From Acholoe squamosa (taxonomy: Eukaryota > Annelida > Polychaeta > Phyllodocida > Polynoidae), in NCBI GenBank assembly GCA_949317995.1, contig OX439039.1, positions 15,367,282 to 15,431,281 on the forward strand: DNA of 64,000 nucleotides, written 5' to 3'. Positions 50,701-62,488 of this stretch are shown one piece after another (within the stretch, counting starts at the first letter, position 1; the number at the start of each line of letters is the position of its first letter). A program made the position numbers and the translations under genes. The notes under the pieces are model-generated. The model was not told where the DNA came from, did not search any database, and worked only from the letters and a program-made list of their open reading frames with translations.

Positions 50701-51707
50701 TATGACCTTTGTAAACTGCTTAGTCGCAGTGTCAGTCGTCTTTGAATAGTGTGATGTTTATGCAGATCAAACAACTATAGTGTTAGAACTGATGATTTCA
50801 TCAAAGGTTTATAAGGCTCACCAGCAATAGGGGGCATATGAGGCTTCCTTTGGACTAAGTTAGCATTGGTTCACTGTAAATTAACTTTGGCAATGATGCG
50901 CACCCTTTATCTTATATCCTACAGGAACACAAAAGGAACACATAAGAAAACCTTCCTGTTTGACTTCAAATACCGCCCAAGCTTTGTCCGCTATGCAGCA
51001 CCCTGGATAAATGGTTCACACAGCGATGAGCTCTACTTTGTTTTCGGCGAGCAGTTCCGCAGGGACTTTAGAGAAAATGTTCTCCAGGGGGAGTTCACAA
51101 AGGATGACAACAAAGTGAAGACAGGAATGATGAGTTACCTCAGCAACTTTGCTTACACAGGGTAAATATGATATTATACGCTGACACTTCAAATTGAAGA
51201 GCGATGGTCAATGTCATAGTTTGTTTAGAAATAGCCTCCACCTGTCGCTGCAGACTTATAAAAGAAATTAGTCAGATTCTGTTTTCATTTCAAAACCTGT
51301 CTTGACTGACTTGGATTTTAGGATATTAAAAATTTCGGTGACCTTTGCCCTGAAAAAACGTTTCCTTGCCAGGGCAATTCACCTCATTATTAATTATGAA
51401 AATCAATTCACATGAGCTTGTTGCTATCCAGTGTAGATCTATGTGAAATGGTGAAAGCGGTAGGTTTGTATGAAGAATGTGTATGGCCAATTTATGAATG
51501 CAATACCATGTTTTTCTTTTCTTCAGTGACCCCAACAAAGGTCCTCATAAGGCTCCATCCAAATGGCCAGAATACTCACAGGATTCCAAAAACTACCTAG
51601 AAATAAGCCCTGAGATGAAAGTCAAGAAGGAGACCCAAGAAGACCTCTCAAGATATGACTTTTGGCTAAACCATTGGCCCACTATTACCAAACCCTTCAG
51701 ACCGTAG
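47725..51707 (+). CDS. Secreted type-B carboxylesterase/cholinesterase-like protein 1 (565 aa)
   Basis: Six exons with GT-AG borders: 47725-47875, 48448-48658, 49028-49660, 50275-50559, 50925-51161, 51527-51707. Exon 1 encodes a signal peptide (YFVLGLISLISLWVGLC). Exon 2 has the FKGIPFAKPP motif and EDCLYLNVYVP, the type-B carboxylesterase signature. Exon 3 has the oxyanion HGGGF motif and the nucleophile elbow GQSAG. The catalytic His is in GSHSDELYFVFG (exon 5). At the usual acidic triad position (VGR, then HHDAAGF) there is Asp in place of the common Glu. The enzyme class hydrolyses esters; substrate is unknown. AATAAA follows at 51,886. Confidence 0.88.
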
Positions 51708-52860
51708 TAAGCAGATTGATGGATCTGCCAATTTATTTATTGTAGGCGTATCTATACATGTATTGATGGGTGCAAAGTCTATCATGATATCATTGCAGTA
51801 TTATTATAGAAGAAATACGTAATATAAGAGGAAATCTATCTGACTTATTTATATAGAATTCTTACTCTGCAACGATACATGGGGTAATAAAATACATAAT
51901 CACAAAACGTCGTTCTGAGTATTTTCTGTAGATCAGTTTGGTAGAATAATGTTATTATTTCAACAAAGTAAATCTAATTCCTGAAATCCTAATCTTATCT
52001 ACACCCTTGTTGAAAGTAGCATGCTCAGTAGAGATCTCAACAATAAAATGTATTAATAAGCCTGTGGTCCTTTGCACGGACCGTGAAGTATCTTCACTAA
52101 TGATAGACATAGATGAAGACAACTCCCAGGATAACTTTGTGGATATATTCATAATTTCATTTCTATAGAAGCCGTCATCATTTGTCATACATTTGCAATG
52201 ATTTACACAAAGGGATAGGTTGGAGATAACAAGATATCTTCAAACATTCAAATATATCTTCAGTTCTATTTGGAAATCACATTCACCTCTCATTGCCATT
52301 TGAAGATATCTTCACCTTTAGTGAAAAAGACCACTGGTCCATGAGATCATTAATTGTAACAAATTTCCCAATGTTTGCCACAAGGTGGCACCCTCTGTTG
52401 TGACACAGGAGGCAATCTGACGCAACAGTGAAGAAGGCAAATGCTGCTGCTCGGAAGGTGTATGAGATACAATTCTCCTAGATATAATCGTTCTCCCACA
52501 AAAGGTTTGGATCCGATATTTGTGTAACCATCTTACTTTAATAGAGACATGGGAGCAATACAGCTTATTTGGACTAAGATGACATAAAGATTAGACTAGC
52601 ATTGTACATACAATAGTAGTTAGCTTTTCAAATTAATTCAGGGGGTTGTGCTGCTTTATTACATGATTTCTTTGATTTTGGGTGTTTTTTCTGGATATTC
52701 CCGTTCTGATACCTATCGATATTGCATGCCCCATGGCATGAACCCTGACTTTGATATCAGGCGCACTTTGGGAGGATATCAGGCACCCAGTGTTTGTTAT
52801 CCTGGATATCAGGCACGCCTTACAAGTGGAGGAACATATTTAAAATTATTACATGACCTC
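51708..52860. other. Intergenic DNA between the two carboxylesterase genes, part 1
   Basis: 3' flank of gene 1; AT-rich, no gene. Near 52,735-52,815 the phrase GATATCAGGCA is repeated three times, leading into the 50-bp palindrome. Confidence 0.5.
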
Positions 52861-52863
52861 TGT

Positions 52864-52913
52864 GACATGTAAGGAGTGCTGATATCCATGGATATCAGCA
52901 CTCCTTACATGTC
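52864..52913. repeat. Perfect 50-bp palindrome without spacer
   Basis: Centred on CCATGG, the arm GACATGTAAGGAGTGCTGAT is exactly mirrored on the other side. Confidence 0.95.
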
Positions 52914-52970
52914 CTAACATGTTGGAACATGTTATATGTTACATGTTAAAACCCACAAAATTTTCATGGC

Positions 52971-53041
52971 CAGGGTAGGGGTCGAACCTGCAGTCTCAGA
53001 TCCCAAATCCAACTCCCTAAGCAATGCGCCACGGAGACTGA
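52971..53041 (-). repeat. tRNA-derived SINE-like sequence
   Basis: On the minus strand GTCTCCGTGGCGCATTGC (A-box-like) and GGTTCGACCCC (B-box) lie at tRNA spacing. Stem pairing is incomplete, so this is a repeat rather than a tRNA gene. Confidence 0.65.
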
Positions 53042-53093
53042 CGAGAAGTGGTTGGCTAAAACCAGGTCTCTATGATATAAAGCCACCCAGCAG

Positions 53094-53520
53094 TAGTGTA
53101 GTGTGAACACGTCCAGCACCTTGACCCATAACCAGGCCAGTCGCACACAGTATTAAACCAACGGCTGCCGGGTGCCGAGGTGTGAGACCCAGTGGTCTAG
53201 TGGGTAGCACTTTGTGCTCAGCCTCTACAGGTAGGCGGGACGAGTCCCGGTTCCAGCGAATGTTTTTTTTCGCCATGTGTACACACAATATGGCAGGCTT
53301 TGAGTCCCGGTGGAGGGGAATGATTTTTGTTTTCAACTTGTATTTATTCATATTCTATTGATTATTTATTGATTAACCTTGTAATAAAAACAGTATTGAA
53401 TGGGCTGTCAGGCACTTCATTCCGTGTATCGTAGGATATTGAAATGAGTGGCCATAGTGTAGTGTGAACACTTCCAGCACCTTGAGCCATAACCAGGCCA
53501 GTCGTGCACAGTATCAAAAC
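53094..53520. repeat. Direct repeat pair flanking a second tRNA-like unit
   Basis: A ~65-bp unit (TAGTGTAGTGTGAACAC ... CCAGCACCTTGA) occurs at 53094-53158 and 53455-53520. Between them lies a tRNA-like segment (53184-53256, CAGTGGTCTAGTGGGTAGCA then GACGAGTCCCGG). A hairpin pair ATTGAATGGGCTGTCAGGCA (53395) and its inverse (about 53530-53548) overlaps the right unit. Confidence 0.7.
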
Positions 53521-53566
53521 ACCGAATTCAGTGCCTGATAGCCCATTCATTACTCACTTACCTTCT

Positions 53567-53636
53567 ACCCCAGCCGGAGATCGAACCCAGACCGCCATAT
53601 TTAAAATCTAGCGTCTTACCACTAGACCAAGCTGGC
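53567..53636 (-). repeat. tRNA-like sequence (Asp/Glu/Gly-type body), SINE-derived
   Basis: The minus strand reads TTGGTCTAGTGGTAAGACGC then GGGTTCGATCTCC, with six of seven acceptor pairs possible. The anticodon arm is AT-rich and irregular. Confidence 0.55.
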
Positions 53637-53639
53637 AAT

Positions 53640-55774
53640 GGTATAGGGAGGGGTAATACTTATACTCACCCAGCATGGCTCGATGCATTGTCATGAAACG
53701 CATAATTTATGATTCTGAAGATTTGGGACAATGACAGCTCACATGAACTAATTCCATATAAGAATAAAAATTATAGATGATGATGTCTTCCATATCCATT
53801 GCTTGAACCTCAATGTAAAATCCAATTTTCCAACAGTAAACGCAGCCCGGCATGCGGGTGTCCTGCGCCATAGCGCGAAGTGGCGTTTTCTTGGGCGGGC
53901 CTTGTTCTGGTTTGGACAGGGAGCATACATTGTATTTAAAATAGATTTGTTGTTGTTTGTCATGATTGCTGTGCATATCTATTCTAGGTGAACAGGACAT
54001 AACTAAACTGTAAAATGATTAGATAAGGAAAGAATAACATATTAAAATCGATTTCTTGTCAAATGCATGCTTGAAACCTATGTTAGAAATAATAATCACA
54101 CCCTGCACCTCAACGGCGAGCAATGCGACTTGCATGGCCATCGGAAGCCGGGCTGTATTTACTGTTGGAAAATTGAATTTTACGTTGAGTTTAAGCAATG
54201 GAGACTTTAATTATGGACACTAACATCATCTATTGGATATATATTTCTATATAAGGGAACTCAATTATTTGAGCTGTCTTTATACCAAATATTCATAATC
54301 CTATGCGTTCTTCTAATGGGAATTGAAATTTTATTGTAAGATTATAGAGGTTGCTATTTGTGTACCTAGTATATACTGTTTGTTATATAGATTTCGTTTT
54401 TTCTGTTTATATTATTGTTCTCATCCTTCATTGTATAAATTCCCATCTTTATTCATTGAACTATGTGCAAACAACCACTTAATGTAATAACTAAACAAGG
54501 ATTCACATTATTGTCTAATTTTACCACTTTCTGTATGAATAGTGACTTGACAATAAAACATTTATAAACCTCAAAAAAAATGGGCCACCCGGGTTCAGTC
54601 ATGGTGGGTTGACAGGATGAGCCCAGGTTCAAATAACTACCAGAATTCCAAAAGATTGAGGTAAATAATGCCTATTTAAGGGGCTGTCGTGTAATAAAAT
54701 AAGTAGTTAATGAATAATTCCTGACGTGTAGGTGATATCAAATGATATTAAACTCTGGCTTTGCCCAAAATAAAGAATGTCTCAGCTCACCAACAATAAG
54801 ACTGATATGAAAATGGGAAAGTCCTCCACCTAGAGATATTCTGTAATGCAAATGTTTTAAGGTATTCACTAGGGTATATCAGGGGTGCTGGATACGGAAA
54901 TGATGCTTGAAAAGCTGAGCTGAGAAAAGATTAATTTGTGATAAACATTCAAAACAAAATCGCCACCAAAATCATACCTTTCATTACCTCTATGCAATAT
55001 TTAAGGCCATTTGAAAACTCAAAAGACAAAAAAAAGGGTCGTTACCAAGGGAACAAGCAATTCTGGTGTTCAGCATCCCAAAATAGCACATAAGAAGGTT
55101 TAGAACGGCTTCATATCAGTCTTATAAGGAGTTAGTCTTCAACAGGTGTATGTGTGGGGGTTGATAAAAGTGTATCTGAGCGTTCAAAATGTTTTGTAGC
55201 ATAGACCTTCGCAAAATGACTATCATGCAGGAGAAAAGCAAAGTGATTTTGGCACATAGGTAGTTGGAGGGGGGGGGGAGTTGAATTGTGTAATTTGTGC
55301 ACTCACCAAGTTCGCTTTGGTCACGGAACAGACAAGGTCGTTATCTATGATAAGATGAGGTTTGTGAGTAGGCCATTGCAGATAGCAATACAAGGGTACT
55401 TGACAGATGGCTGATTTGCAAATGCTTCGTGCATGGTGCAAGTGATTATCTGATGAAATCTCATGAGCTTGGGCAAAATTTTCTATCATTGTATGACACA
55501 CAATGTCATCACTTTATAGTGGAGAGGTATGTATAAGTAGCTGATACAGGCCAGCATCTCTGTAAGCTGTTTCAAGTGAAAGCATAGTAAAGGCAAGACG
55601 TTGTTAATTTGTAACCACAAGATCGCACAACAGATTAAAATGGGCATTCTATGCTCCTGATTTTGGTCAGACCTTTAAGAATTTACTATCTCGTGACAAA
55701 TGACCATGGTCCTGACCCTTCTTTTTTTACTGCTGATATAGACAATCCTATGTTAAGTGTCATACCAGGAGAGC
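53640..55774. other. Intergenic DNA between the two carboxylesterase genes, part 2
   Basis: No gene. A pair of diverged inverted segments around 53,800-53,860 and 54,120-54,185 shares the AATTTTCCAACAGTAAA phrase and a GCATGCGGGTGTCC/ATGGCCATCGG part. A copy of the GTAATAAAATAAGTAG repeat (see 11.67 kb) lies at 54,690. Confidence 0.5.
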
Positions 55775-58700
55775 ATGGCGTCCATTGCCTCTTTTTGTGG
55801 CCTCTTCACAGTCTGTATAGTTTTACAACTATGCAGTGGATCCCCTGTGCCTAGAGACGGTAAAACCTTTATTGAGACCACCAAAGGAAAGATACAAGGA
55901 TTAAGAAAAACATTTAATGGTGAGTCAAATATAGGTATTCCCTTTCGCAGTTTTTAAATACTGGAAGTGAAGTATTGGCCTGAATGGTTTAATTCCAAAG
56001 CAGAATATTTAAAACTAATAAATAAACCTGTGCTGACGCAGGCAGCCCTGTGAACAGAAATCACGTGCCTCTAGTTAGCGCTACTGATCCAATGTTGGCC
56101 TTAACGCTATGGGGAATAAGATGACTGGTAGTGCTATAGGCAGGTGATCCGAATCAGGCTGCTGCTAGAGGCACGTGATCTCAGCGAGCCTCGTTTTCAG
56201 ATTCAATTAGGTCATGAGGTCATGGCGTCACACACAGTGATGACGGCCGGCTGGCGGCTGGAGTTGGCTGCCAGTGTGCACGATAAGGGATTAATAGTAA
56301 ACCAAATAATCATACTCCAAGCTCTAATAGAACTAGAAACAATCAAAGGGCTAATGATACTGTCCCTATGCTGTGGGTCAGTGACTGATGGCTGTCAGTT
56401 GGCTGTGAATCAAGGGTTTGTTGTGTATGTACAAAGATAGGATCACCTGCCTATAGCAATACATATTGATCTCATTCCCCATAGCATTACGGGATCAGTG
56501 GCCCTAGCTAGAGGCGGGTTACATTCTGTTCAGAGTGGTTATGCAGGCCAGCATCTTTCCCATTGAGCACATAATATGGGAAAACTTTGAAATATAAATA
56601 CCTTGATCGATCATCATGTGATTCTTTATATTCAATACTTTTTATTGTTGTCACACATTGATATACCCAGTGATGTTGAATCAATATTTGTAGGCCAAAA
56701 GTATGACGTTTTCAAAGGCATCCCCTTTGCCCAGCCACCTGTTAAGAATCTGCGGTTCGAGCGGCCCAAGCCAGCAGCCGCCTGGGAAGGAGTACTAGCA
56801 ACTACTAACTATAGCATTGCCTGCACGCAGATCAACAAAAACATAACTTCTGAGGACTGTCTATATCTCAATGTGTTTGTACCATTTGGAGTGGAAAATG
56901 CCAAGTGAGTTGATATCCATTGTACACTGATGTACATTTCTACAATTTGGCATAATGATAATGAGGGTTTCAGATGTCATCTTCTGTGCTGTAGGAATTT
57001 CTTTAGACAGTCAACAGGTGGTTATGTAAGGAAGGCACCTACGCTGATAAGAAAGATACTTTCCAAATGATGATACATGTGTAGGGGCTCATGGATCGTT
57101 ATATATAGTGTTTGCTCCCTATTCGAGAGGGCAGGTCGATCAGTGCGGTTACCACCGGTAGGACCAGAGGTCACTTCGATCTCTGGCCACTATGGGGTTG
57201 TGGCAGCACTAGTCTTCGCTGCTCCAGTCCCTACCTGGGACCGTGTAGGGAGCTCAGTTGGTTTCTGGCTGGGGCCAGGACAACACCTGAAGAGAACCGA
57301 GCTATATTCATAGCACCACTTCGAACATATGTAATTCCGAAATAAACATGTGCCGGTTGCACTAACCGAGCTAACTTGTCTGGTTTTACTTGATATTGAC
57401 ATATCTCAAACTAAACCGAAGTTATACAAGATCTCGAACCATTACACATGTTAAATTCCCTTGCCTTTGACCTGAATTCAGTAAGGCTCATTCTATCAGT
57501 ATACACTAACTCTATATGACAAAAAGTATACATGTAGAGTTAGTATTTTTGTCCAGATGCATATTAAGTCCTTGATGTACACTATAACCACCCTTAAGTA
57601 TTATGGTTATTTCTAAATTGTACTAAGTCAACCATACTAGACAAGCAGCTGCAGGGTGTCTAAAAATTAGCACTATTTTGCAATGACCTCCAGGGCTTAT
57701 CAGAAACAATACCAAGGTCAGGAATAAGGAAGATAATTTGTAACTTTAGAATTTGAATGCCTCCATGTTACTAACCTCTACAGGAAACTACCAGTGATGG
57801 TGTATGCACATGGTGGAGCCTTCCTCATTGGAACAATCACAGACTACGAGAGTGAAGAGTTGGCGATATCAGGACAGGTCATCGTTGTGTCCTTCCAGTA
57901 CAGACTCAGTGATTTTGGTGGGCTTGCAACAAGAGACGCAAGTTCACCAGGAAACTACATGCTGTGGGATGCCCGGGCTGCCCTGATTTGGATCAGGGAG
58001 AACATTGCCAGATTTGGTGGTGACCCATCAAGGGTAACTGCCTTTGGCCATTCCGCTGGAGCTGTTATTGTTAGTCACCTTGCAATATCTCCCATGACCA
58101 AGGGGCTCATGCACAGGGCCATTGTGATGAGTGGAACCTCATCATCTACCCTTGGCACACAATATGACAGCAGGCAGAATGCAAAGAACCTCGCCAGTTA
58201 TGAAGACTGTCCCACTAATGATATGAGGGCACTTGTACAGTGCCTTAGGCAGAGAAATGCGAAAGACCTTGATGTCTCTGGTATTGCCTCAATGGTTCTT
58301 GAAGGAGGGACTGTTCCAGGCTGGCTTCCAGCTATTGATGGTCTAATGGTTCCTGAACTACCCAAAGACATGTGGAATAAGGGAGCTGGGAGCCATGTGG
58401 ATTACATGATAGGAAGGTAAGTTGGTATAAATAGTCACCTCTGGTATTTTGGTGATTGAATATTATAATATTATACTTTTGTATTCTGTATGTCATGTGA
58501 GAGATCGTAAGGTCTATATATACCTTACACTGTACTTACTTATGATTATCATATCTGAGCAGGCTTGAAGTGTGTTTCTAACACATTTTCCCCATACTTT
58601 CTTCACTCCAAACGGTGGTTAGTGGACACTGACAAACATTTTGCAATTATATGATGCATTTAGAAGTGAGAATTTAGATGGGAATAGATAAATGTTGATA

Positions 58701-59798
58701 GAAAGTGTATGGATTATTCCTATCTCCTATACCTAAATTGACACTTGTAATTATATGGAAAGAGCTACTAGCAACTCTTTTGGAATTCTAAAGAGGACCT
58801 TTGGATCTTGATTCCTTTTCCTTCAAGTCACTCTTTTGTGGTGTCTGGTTTGCAAGTCTTTAAGAAATTTCATTTCTTGCAGGGCACATCATGATGGTGC
58901 TGGATTTATCTATTTGAACTTAAGTGGAGAGCCCAGGAATAACACCATAAACCTAGCCGAGGACAAGGAATTACTCGATTTGATCTTCACTTTCCTGCTT
59001 CAGACCTATGCCAAAGGGGACCCAAGGGAACTTGTAGAAATTGTCAAAGCTAGATATCCAAATACTAAGAGTGATGATGTATTGAAGCGGACCAAGGCTA
59101 TCACTAAGGCAGGGTCTGACTTTATCTTTGCCAGTCCAGCTCACTTTGAGGCAGCGGCTCATTCAAAGTAAATATCTGATCATTATACTCTTGCATGGGT
59201 ATTGATAGGGGTGTGGTAATTGGTTGAAAGGTTAAGGGGGAGGAAGGAGGCAAATGAGTTTTGGGCCAATGGTTGGCCCAAGGGATGGGGGTGGGTATGG
59301 GGGCATAATTATGTCCTTTCACTGGTACCCTCTTGCACATGCCAATAATTGCTTAGCATCCTGATGCACAGATACTAGTGTCAGCAAGCTATTTCTTCAT
59401 ATTGCTTTGGTGCATTATCAGACTTCATGCTGTTTATAAATAGACAACATGAAAGATGTTCCACAGCAACCAATATGTAGCTTCATGAAACCTTCAGTGA
59501 ACAATTCTAGCTATCCATATCCTCTTTTAACAAATGACAAAGACCTAGATTTATTTACTGAATATATATGCACATAGATCTAACTTGTCCTAAAGCTGCT
59601 CTTTATTGCTTTTACTAAATATTTTACAGAAACAGCAAAACAACAGGGAAGAAGACTTTCCTGTACAACTACAAATATCGTCCAAGTTTTGTACACTATG
59701 CACCTTGGGTGACTGGTTCCCATGGAGATATGCTGCACTTTGTGTTTGGTGAGCCGTACCGCAGGGAATTCAAACGACTGGTGACTTTGCCAAAGTAA
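55775..59798 (+). CDS. Secreted carboxylesterase-like protein 2, C-terminally truncated (480 aa)
   Basis: Five exons: 55775-55919, 56694-56904, 57784-58416, 58883-59167, 59630-59798. Exons 2, 3 and 4 have exactly the same lengths (211, 633 and 285 bp) and phases as in gene 1, showing tandem duplication. Signal peptide in exon 1 (FCGLFTVCIVLQLC). Motifs: FKGIPFAQPP, EDCLYLNVFVP, HGGAF (oxyanion), GHSAG (nucleophile), HHDGAGF (acid position), and GSHGDMLHFVFG (His). The last exon stops 16 residues after the FGEPYRREF motif, losing the final ~95 residues present in gene 1. AATAAA follows 36 bp after the stop. All triad positions are retained, but the C-terminal helices are missing. Confidence 0.85.
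56049..56539. repeat. MITE with ~100-bp inverted ends in intron 1 of carboxylesterase 2
   Basis: The left arm (GAACAGAAATCACGTGCCTC ... GCTATAGGCAGGTGATCC) is matched inversely by GGATCACCTGCCTATAGC ... CATTCTGTTCAGAG. The ~290-bp centre shows no transposase. Confidence 0.85.
57080..57446 (+). mobile_element. Solo LTR (family C), 367 bp, in intron 2 of carboxylesterase 2
   Basis: Begins TGTAGGGG and ends CATTACA, flanked by CATG (57076-57079 and 57447-57450). It has a TATATATAG near 57101 and AAATAAACATG near 57340. It is unrelated in sequence to the other LTRs in the window. Confidence 0.8.
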
Positions 59799-59833
59799 CC
59801 CCTCACCTCCGTAATCAAGGTCTGTGCATAGCA

Positions 59834-59839
59834 AATAAA
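59834..59839 (+). terminator. AATAAA just after the shortened carboxylesterase 2 frame
   Basis: Lies 36 bp beyond the TAA stop. Confidence 0.6.
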
Positions 59840-60760
59840 GGCACCAGAGGGCAGCACTGTTCCCTTTAGTTTCTCACCCTTCTTTAGCATATGGAAAACA
59901 CCTACACAGACCAAATCTGGTAACCAGTCCACGCCCATGGATGAAGGGCATTGGACTGGAAGCTTCAGCGGTCGAGTCCACCTGATACATTCCCGGTTGG
60001 TTTTAACAAATAGCATGTGTCATAGACATGTGTCAACCACCCTGCTAGACACTGTTGTATATAGGGAATGTAAAAGTGTTACCAAGATTCATTGTCAAAA
60101 GCCTTAATCGTGGTATAATTATTGATGAACAGTAATTTACTTTTTACATTATGTTTATACACATCTTTATTGTGTTTTCTCATGAATGTTCCTGTCATGT
60201 ATGTGATGAATACTCGCCTAATTCTATATTCCCATTATGATTTTGTTTTCCTGATTCATGAATCGCTAAATGCCTCACAGTAACGCCTATAGATAGACTG
60301 TTCATGAATTGGTAAGATATTTAAACGTTGGTACGTAAACGATTCCTCCTGTCCAGTAGCAATTTGCATGATCTTTGAATGAGAATGAGGGCAAGGCAAA
60401 TAGTAACAATGTGTAACACTTTCCTTCCATGGTAGTTAAAAAAATTGAAAATGGGCCCATCCCTATGGAAGTTGTGAAGGGCCACACCACAAAAAAGGAA
60501 AAAAACATGCACTTCAAAATCAGCATCGTTTTCTCACAACCAGCATGATGAAGTTTAAAAAAATATTGCTATTAAACATGATAATTTCCCCTGTCAAGTG
60601 ACAACTTGAAAAATAGAATTGCTGTCGACATGATTGTGTAGGGGAACATGATTTCCCATGCCCGGTTGGCCGACCTTCAGGGGCGGGTCCCCGGGCAATC
60701 ACCTGTCCCCTATCGGTATCATGCCAGTCCAGGCATGGGTGGAAGGTAGAAAACGTTGTA
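59840..60760. other. Intergenic DNA, no gene seen
   Basis: AT-rich DNA, then a less AT-rich stretch (60,640-60,750) leading into the tRNA-like sequence. Confidence 0.5.
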
Positions 60761-60761
60761 C

Positions 60762-60833
60762 GGGGAAATAGCTCAGCGGAAGAGCAATCGTCTGAAGTCT
60801 GAGAGGTCCCGGGTTCAACTCCCGGTTTCCCTA
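60762..60833 (+). tRNA. tRNA-Phe(GAA)-like sequence, probably a pseudogene or SINE head
   Basis: The 7-bp acceptor stem pairs (GGGGAAA with TTTCCCT, one G-T). The D stem GCTC/GAGC and T stem CCGGG/CCCGG are perfect, and the loop CTGAAGT carries anticodon GAA. Overall it resembles animal tRNA-Phe. The anticodon stem (ATCGT/CTGAG) has two mispairs, so function is doubtful. Confidence 0.6.
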
Positions 60834-60859
60834 AATAATTTCGCCGTCCCCTACAATAG

Positions 60860-61100
60860 TTTTCCCTGTCAACTGTCAAGTTAAAAGAAATCTGCCATCA
60901 ACTGTCAACTTGACAGTTGACAGCGAAAAAAAAACCATTTTGACACCAGATAAGAAAACATGATTTTTCCACTGTCAACTGTCAAGTCAGTGAAAAATCT
61001 GCTGTCAACTGTCAAGTTGACAGTTGACAGGGGAAAATATCTTATTGACAGCAGATTTTCTTTTCTACTTTGACAGTTGACAGGTGAATTTTCAGGTTTG
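60860..61100. repeat. Array of TGTCAA/TTGACA units with nested palindromes
   Basis: About seventeen copies of TGTCA or its inverse occur in ~240 bp, including CTGTCAACTGTCAAGT pairs and a 29-base palindrome at 61002-61030. The pairs alternate direction. Confidence 0.85.
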
Positions 61101-61275
61101 ACATTTTATGTGTTTTTTTTTTCATATTGGAGATCAAAAAGATCAAGTTGATTTTTTTTCAAGGTGTGGCTTTCAACGGCTTCTGTACATCCCAGCCATT
61201 CCAGGTGCCTTCCTGTGCATGTGAAAAATAGACATGGCTGTGGTTGTATTGCGCTATTATGTGCATCTGGTTTCA

Positions 61276-61640
61276 GTAAACCATGGGTAATGCTCCCTGA
61301 TCAGTTTTTCTAAATCATTGCCACTCCACAGCATGTACTTATATTCGGGGTTCAAGGCATGGCAGCCCTCGTGGAATTTTCTATATTTCTGTGGAGCTTT
61401 CTCACTGATCCATATTTGGTGAATAATCTTTGGCCACGAACTAACTAGTAGTTTTATATCTTTCCACATGTTCATATTTTGACGGTACAATGTCATTTCA
61501 GCCTTTATGAAGTCACTCGGGCGCAGTTGTAGAATGATTATTATTCCAAACAAAAAGACGAAGGCAAAGAACAGCTGGGCTGTTTTGCATTCTAAAAATC
61601 TCATTGCAGCCACCTTCTGTTTTCTGTCTTGAGCAGGTAT
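61276..61640 (-). CDS. OCH1-like (DXD sugar-binding) glycosyltransferase, first coding exon, partial
   Basis: On the minus strand a strong acceptor (TTTCTTTCAG) starts this exon. The ATG at 61604 opens a type II membrane protein with a transmembrane helix (FFAFVFLFGIIIIL). A KIIHQIWISEKAPQKY motif and LNPEYKYMLWSGNDLEKLI follow, typical of the N-terminal part of OCH1/Gly_transf_sug enzymes of the Golgi. The frame then reaches HYPWF and a stop at 61257 without a good splice donor. The catalytic DXD is not in the window to the left. Either the donor is weak (inside the Trp codon) or the gene is truncated. Confidence 0.6.
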
Positions 61641-61679
61641 CTGAAAGAAAAAAAGGGATAAAAACAAAGCATACAATAC

Positions 61680-62488
61680 AGGGTTAGCTTCAGTAACACC
61701 TCAGTGGTCTACCCTTTTAATTGAATTATATAAAACCCTGAACATAAGCAACATCCTGGGCTAAAAGTGACACATTTGGCTTAAACATTGCTGGTATAGG
61801 ACTATGCTTTTGTGTTAAAACCCAACCTTTAGGTTGCAACATCAGTTTGGAAAAATGGCCTATAGAACTTAGTCACAATATAATTTCTGCATATACACTG
61901 TGGCCATCTAGAGTGGATGTCATGGCTAGTTGTTTAGGATGTGTTCTGCACAGTCTAAGTAAAAACCGAACCACCTAAAACCGAAGATACTGTGTGAAAA
62001 TGTATTTGTGAAGGTAAAGGTCCTTACCTCTGCACCTTTCATCAACACCGGCACGTAACTGTTTAACATAACCAACTTTAAAATGTATACACTACTTTGT
62101 AATTGCCCTTGGGACTTATTGTCACGGTCTAATGACCCCTTGTTTTTACACCTTAAGAAACAGCTTTGGTAGAGGTTTTGCCTGAAGCTAATGTCCAAAA
62201 TTTGAATGACATATCATCTGGAGCTCACGATCGTTTCTCAGTCGGTATAGCTTTTTCCAATTTGAGGGTGCCCCGGGCTCTATTCCCTTACACATGCGTG
62301 AATCATAGGCCGCCTGGAGGGTCTTGCCAAAAGATGACGAGGGAGAACTGTATATTCCTTTGGAAAGTACTAGGAAACTTGTTTACCTAACTTATTTTCA
62401 AAATATCGACAGCAAAATTTTACATCAGAACGCATTTAAGCAGTGCACGTTTTTATCTAAATATCTTAATCAGTTTATTAAAACCTAT
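61680..62488. other. Intergenic DNA with a tRNA-like SINE fragment
   Basis: Near 62,230-62,285 TCTCAGTCGGTATAGC and GGGCTCTATTCCC have A-box/B-box spacing. No gene otherwise. Confidence 0.45.

Noticed and set aside
60520..60879. 119-aa minus-strand ORF
   Set aside because: It runs straight through the tRNA-like sequence and has no family features.
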